Assembly (NCBI GenBank): GCA_963576725.1
Contig: OY755237.1
Coordinates: 61,619,873-61,683,872 of the forward strand
Reading direction: 5' to 3'
From: Azorinus chamasolen
Lineage: Eukaryota > Mollusca > Bivalvia > Cardiida > Solecurtidae
DNA length: 64,000 nt
Shown here: positions 62,799-64,000 of the stretch, piece by piece
Layout of the letters: every line of letters begins with the position of its first letter
Position numbering within the stretch: position 1 is the stretch's first letter
Made by a program: the position numbers and the translations under genes
The notes under the pieces: generated by a model
The model's input: the letters and a program-made list of their open reading frames with translations, nothing else
The model's database searches: none
What the model was told of the DNA's origin: nothing

Positions 62799-64000
62799 AG
62801 CTCACTTGGCACAAAGTGCCAAGGTGAGCTATTGGGATGATCCTATGTCCGGCGTTGTGCGTCGTGCGTACATGCGGGCGTCAACAATTTACTTAAACAT
62901 CTTCTTCTCTGGAACTGCAAAGCCAAGAGCTTTGATATTTGGTATGTAGCATGATGTAATGGTCCTCTACAAAGATTGTTCAAATTATGTCCCCCGGGCC
63001 AAAAATGGCCCCGCCCCAGGGCTTATCAGTTTTTCATAGGAAAATCTTTAAAAATCTTCTTCTCTGAAACTGTAAGGCATAGACCTTTGGTATTTGGTAT
63101 GTAGCATGATCTAATGGTCCTCTACTAAGATTGTTCAAATATGACCCCCAGGACAAAAATGGCCCCGCCCCGGGGCTTATCAGTTTTTCATAGGAAAATC
63201 TTTAAAAATCTTCTTCTCTGAAACTGTAAGGCATAGACCTTTGATATTTGGTATGTAGCATGATCTAATGGTCCTCTACTAAGATTGTTCAAATTATGAC
63301 CCCTGGGCCAAAAATGGCCCTGCCCCAGGGCTTATCAGTTTTTCATCGGAAAATCTTTAAAAATCTTCTTCTCTGAAAATGTAAGGTATAGACCTTTGGT
63401 ATTTGGTATGTAGCATCATCTAATGGCCCTCTACTAAGATTGTTCAAATTATGACCCCCAGGACAAAAATGGCCCCGTTCCGGGGCTTATCAGTTTTTCA
63501 TAGGAAAATCTTTAAAAATCTTCTTCTCTGAAACTGTAAGGCATAGACCTTTGATATTTGGTATGTAGCATGATCTAATGGTCCTCTACTAAGATTGTTC
63601 AAATTATGGCCCCTGGGCCAAAAATGGCCCCACCCTGGGGCTTATCAGTTTTTCATAGGAAAATCTTAAAAACTTCTTCTCTAAAATTATAAGGTATAGA
63701 CCTTTGATATTTGGTATGTAGCATTATTTAATGGTCCTCTACCAAGATTAATCAAATTATGATCCCTGGACCAAAAATGGCCCCGCCCAAGGGCTTATCA
63801 GTTTTTCATAGGAAAATCTTTAAAAATCTTCTCCTCCAGAACTGTAAGGTCTAGGCCCTTGATATTTGGTATGTAGCATCATCTAATGGTTTTCTACCAA
63901 GATTATTCAAATTATTACCCCTGGGTCAAAAATGGCCCCGCCCTGGGGCTTATCAGTTTTTCATATGAAAAGCTTTAAGAATCTTCTTCTCCAAAACTGT
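62799..64000 (+). repeat. Tandem array, 154-155 bp core, running off end
   Basis: Opens with the palindrome AGCTCACTTGGCACAAAG / TGCCAAGGTGAGCT (62,800-62,831), a head-specific part with GTCCGGCGTTGTGCGTCG, then seven or more units. GCTTATCAGTTTTTCATAGG recurs at 63,021, 63,175, 63,330, 63,485, 63,640, 63,793 and 63,948. Each unit also has ATCTTCTTCTCTGAAACTG, GATATTTGGTATGTAGCATG and CCCCTGGGCCAAAAATGGCC. It is an element with a unique head and tandem core; the far end is outside the window. Confidence 0.9.

Noticed and set aside
62737..62949. 70-aa open frame at the start of the last array
   Set aside because: It runs across the palindromic head of a tandem repeat; no signal of coding constraint.
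51440..64000. Remaining C-terminal MAN2C1 exons
   Set aside because: Looked for an SFQ..GV / AY.LNFP-like coding block next to a splice acceptor on the + strand; none was found before the end of the window.

Overview
The window is eukaryotic, AT-rich and repeat-dominated, and most likely comes from a bivalve mollusc. Three things suggest this: a metazoan-type MAN2C1 gene with canonical GT-AG introns, a tRNA-headed SINE, and several interspersed elements with 145-160 bp internal tandem cores, a style known from bivalve 'pearl'-like elements. The species is not determinable from the sequence alone.

Layout. 1-16.2 kb is a satellite array: about 18 units of roughly 854 bp, each made of five diverged subunits of about 130-210 bp carrying the near-dyad TAGCACAGGCATGTGCTA. 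It is interrupted by one 547-bp foreign insertion (10.16-10.71 kb) and decays into degenerate subunits at 15.8-16.2 kb. 16.2-25.5 kb holds MITE-type hairpin elements, a complete mariner transposon with an uninterrupted 361-aa transposase (19,243-20,580), a non-LTR-like fragment (22.5-23.6 kb) and a 218-bp tandem duplication. 25.5-51.4 kb carries twelve consecutive + strand exons of MAN2C1, the cytosolic GH38 alpha-mannosidase that trims free oligomannosides. Every exon joins its neighbour in phase. The 5' exons (most catalytic residues) and the 3' exons are not in the window. 51.4-64 kb has no recognisable exon; it holds more MITEs, a SINE, older repeats and the start of a 154-155 bp tandem array that runs off the end.

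The introns are packed with hairpin MITEs. I use these names below. F1: ends TTAA-CCCTTT, long stem starting GCAAACAGAGTAGACCC. F2: ends TTAA-CCCATTCCCTCAT, stem CCATTGTGATAAATAGAGCA. F3: TA-flanked AGTAAAACCTCTCTA ends, stem GGCAGGTGGCTGCTTAA. F4: ends TTAA-CCCTTACAA, stem ACAAACAGTGCAGACCC. F5: ends TTAA-CCCTT, stem GCAAATAGTGCAGACCC. F6: short GGATCC hairpins, AAACAGTTTGGATCC. For F1 '+' means the GAGTAGACCCAGATC arm comes first; for F2 '+' means the ACGCC arm comes first. The CCC start plus TTAA flank is piggyBac-like. The most striking point is that F1-F5, despite different stems and different ends, share one palindromic apex, GCTCCTATAGGAGC. Other notable items are eight perfect consensus estrogen-response-element palindromes spaced exactly 145 bp apart inside an intronic repeat, a GC-rich 785-bp element with an approximately 11-bp internal rhythm nested in an F2 MITE, and a partial duplication of a tiny MAN2C1 exon with its splice acceptor.
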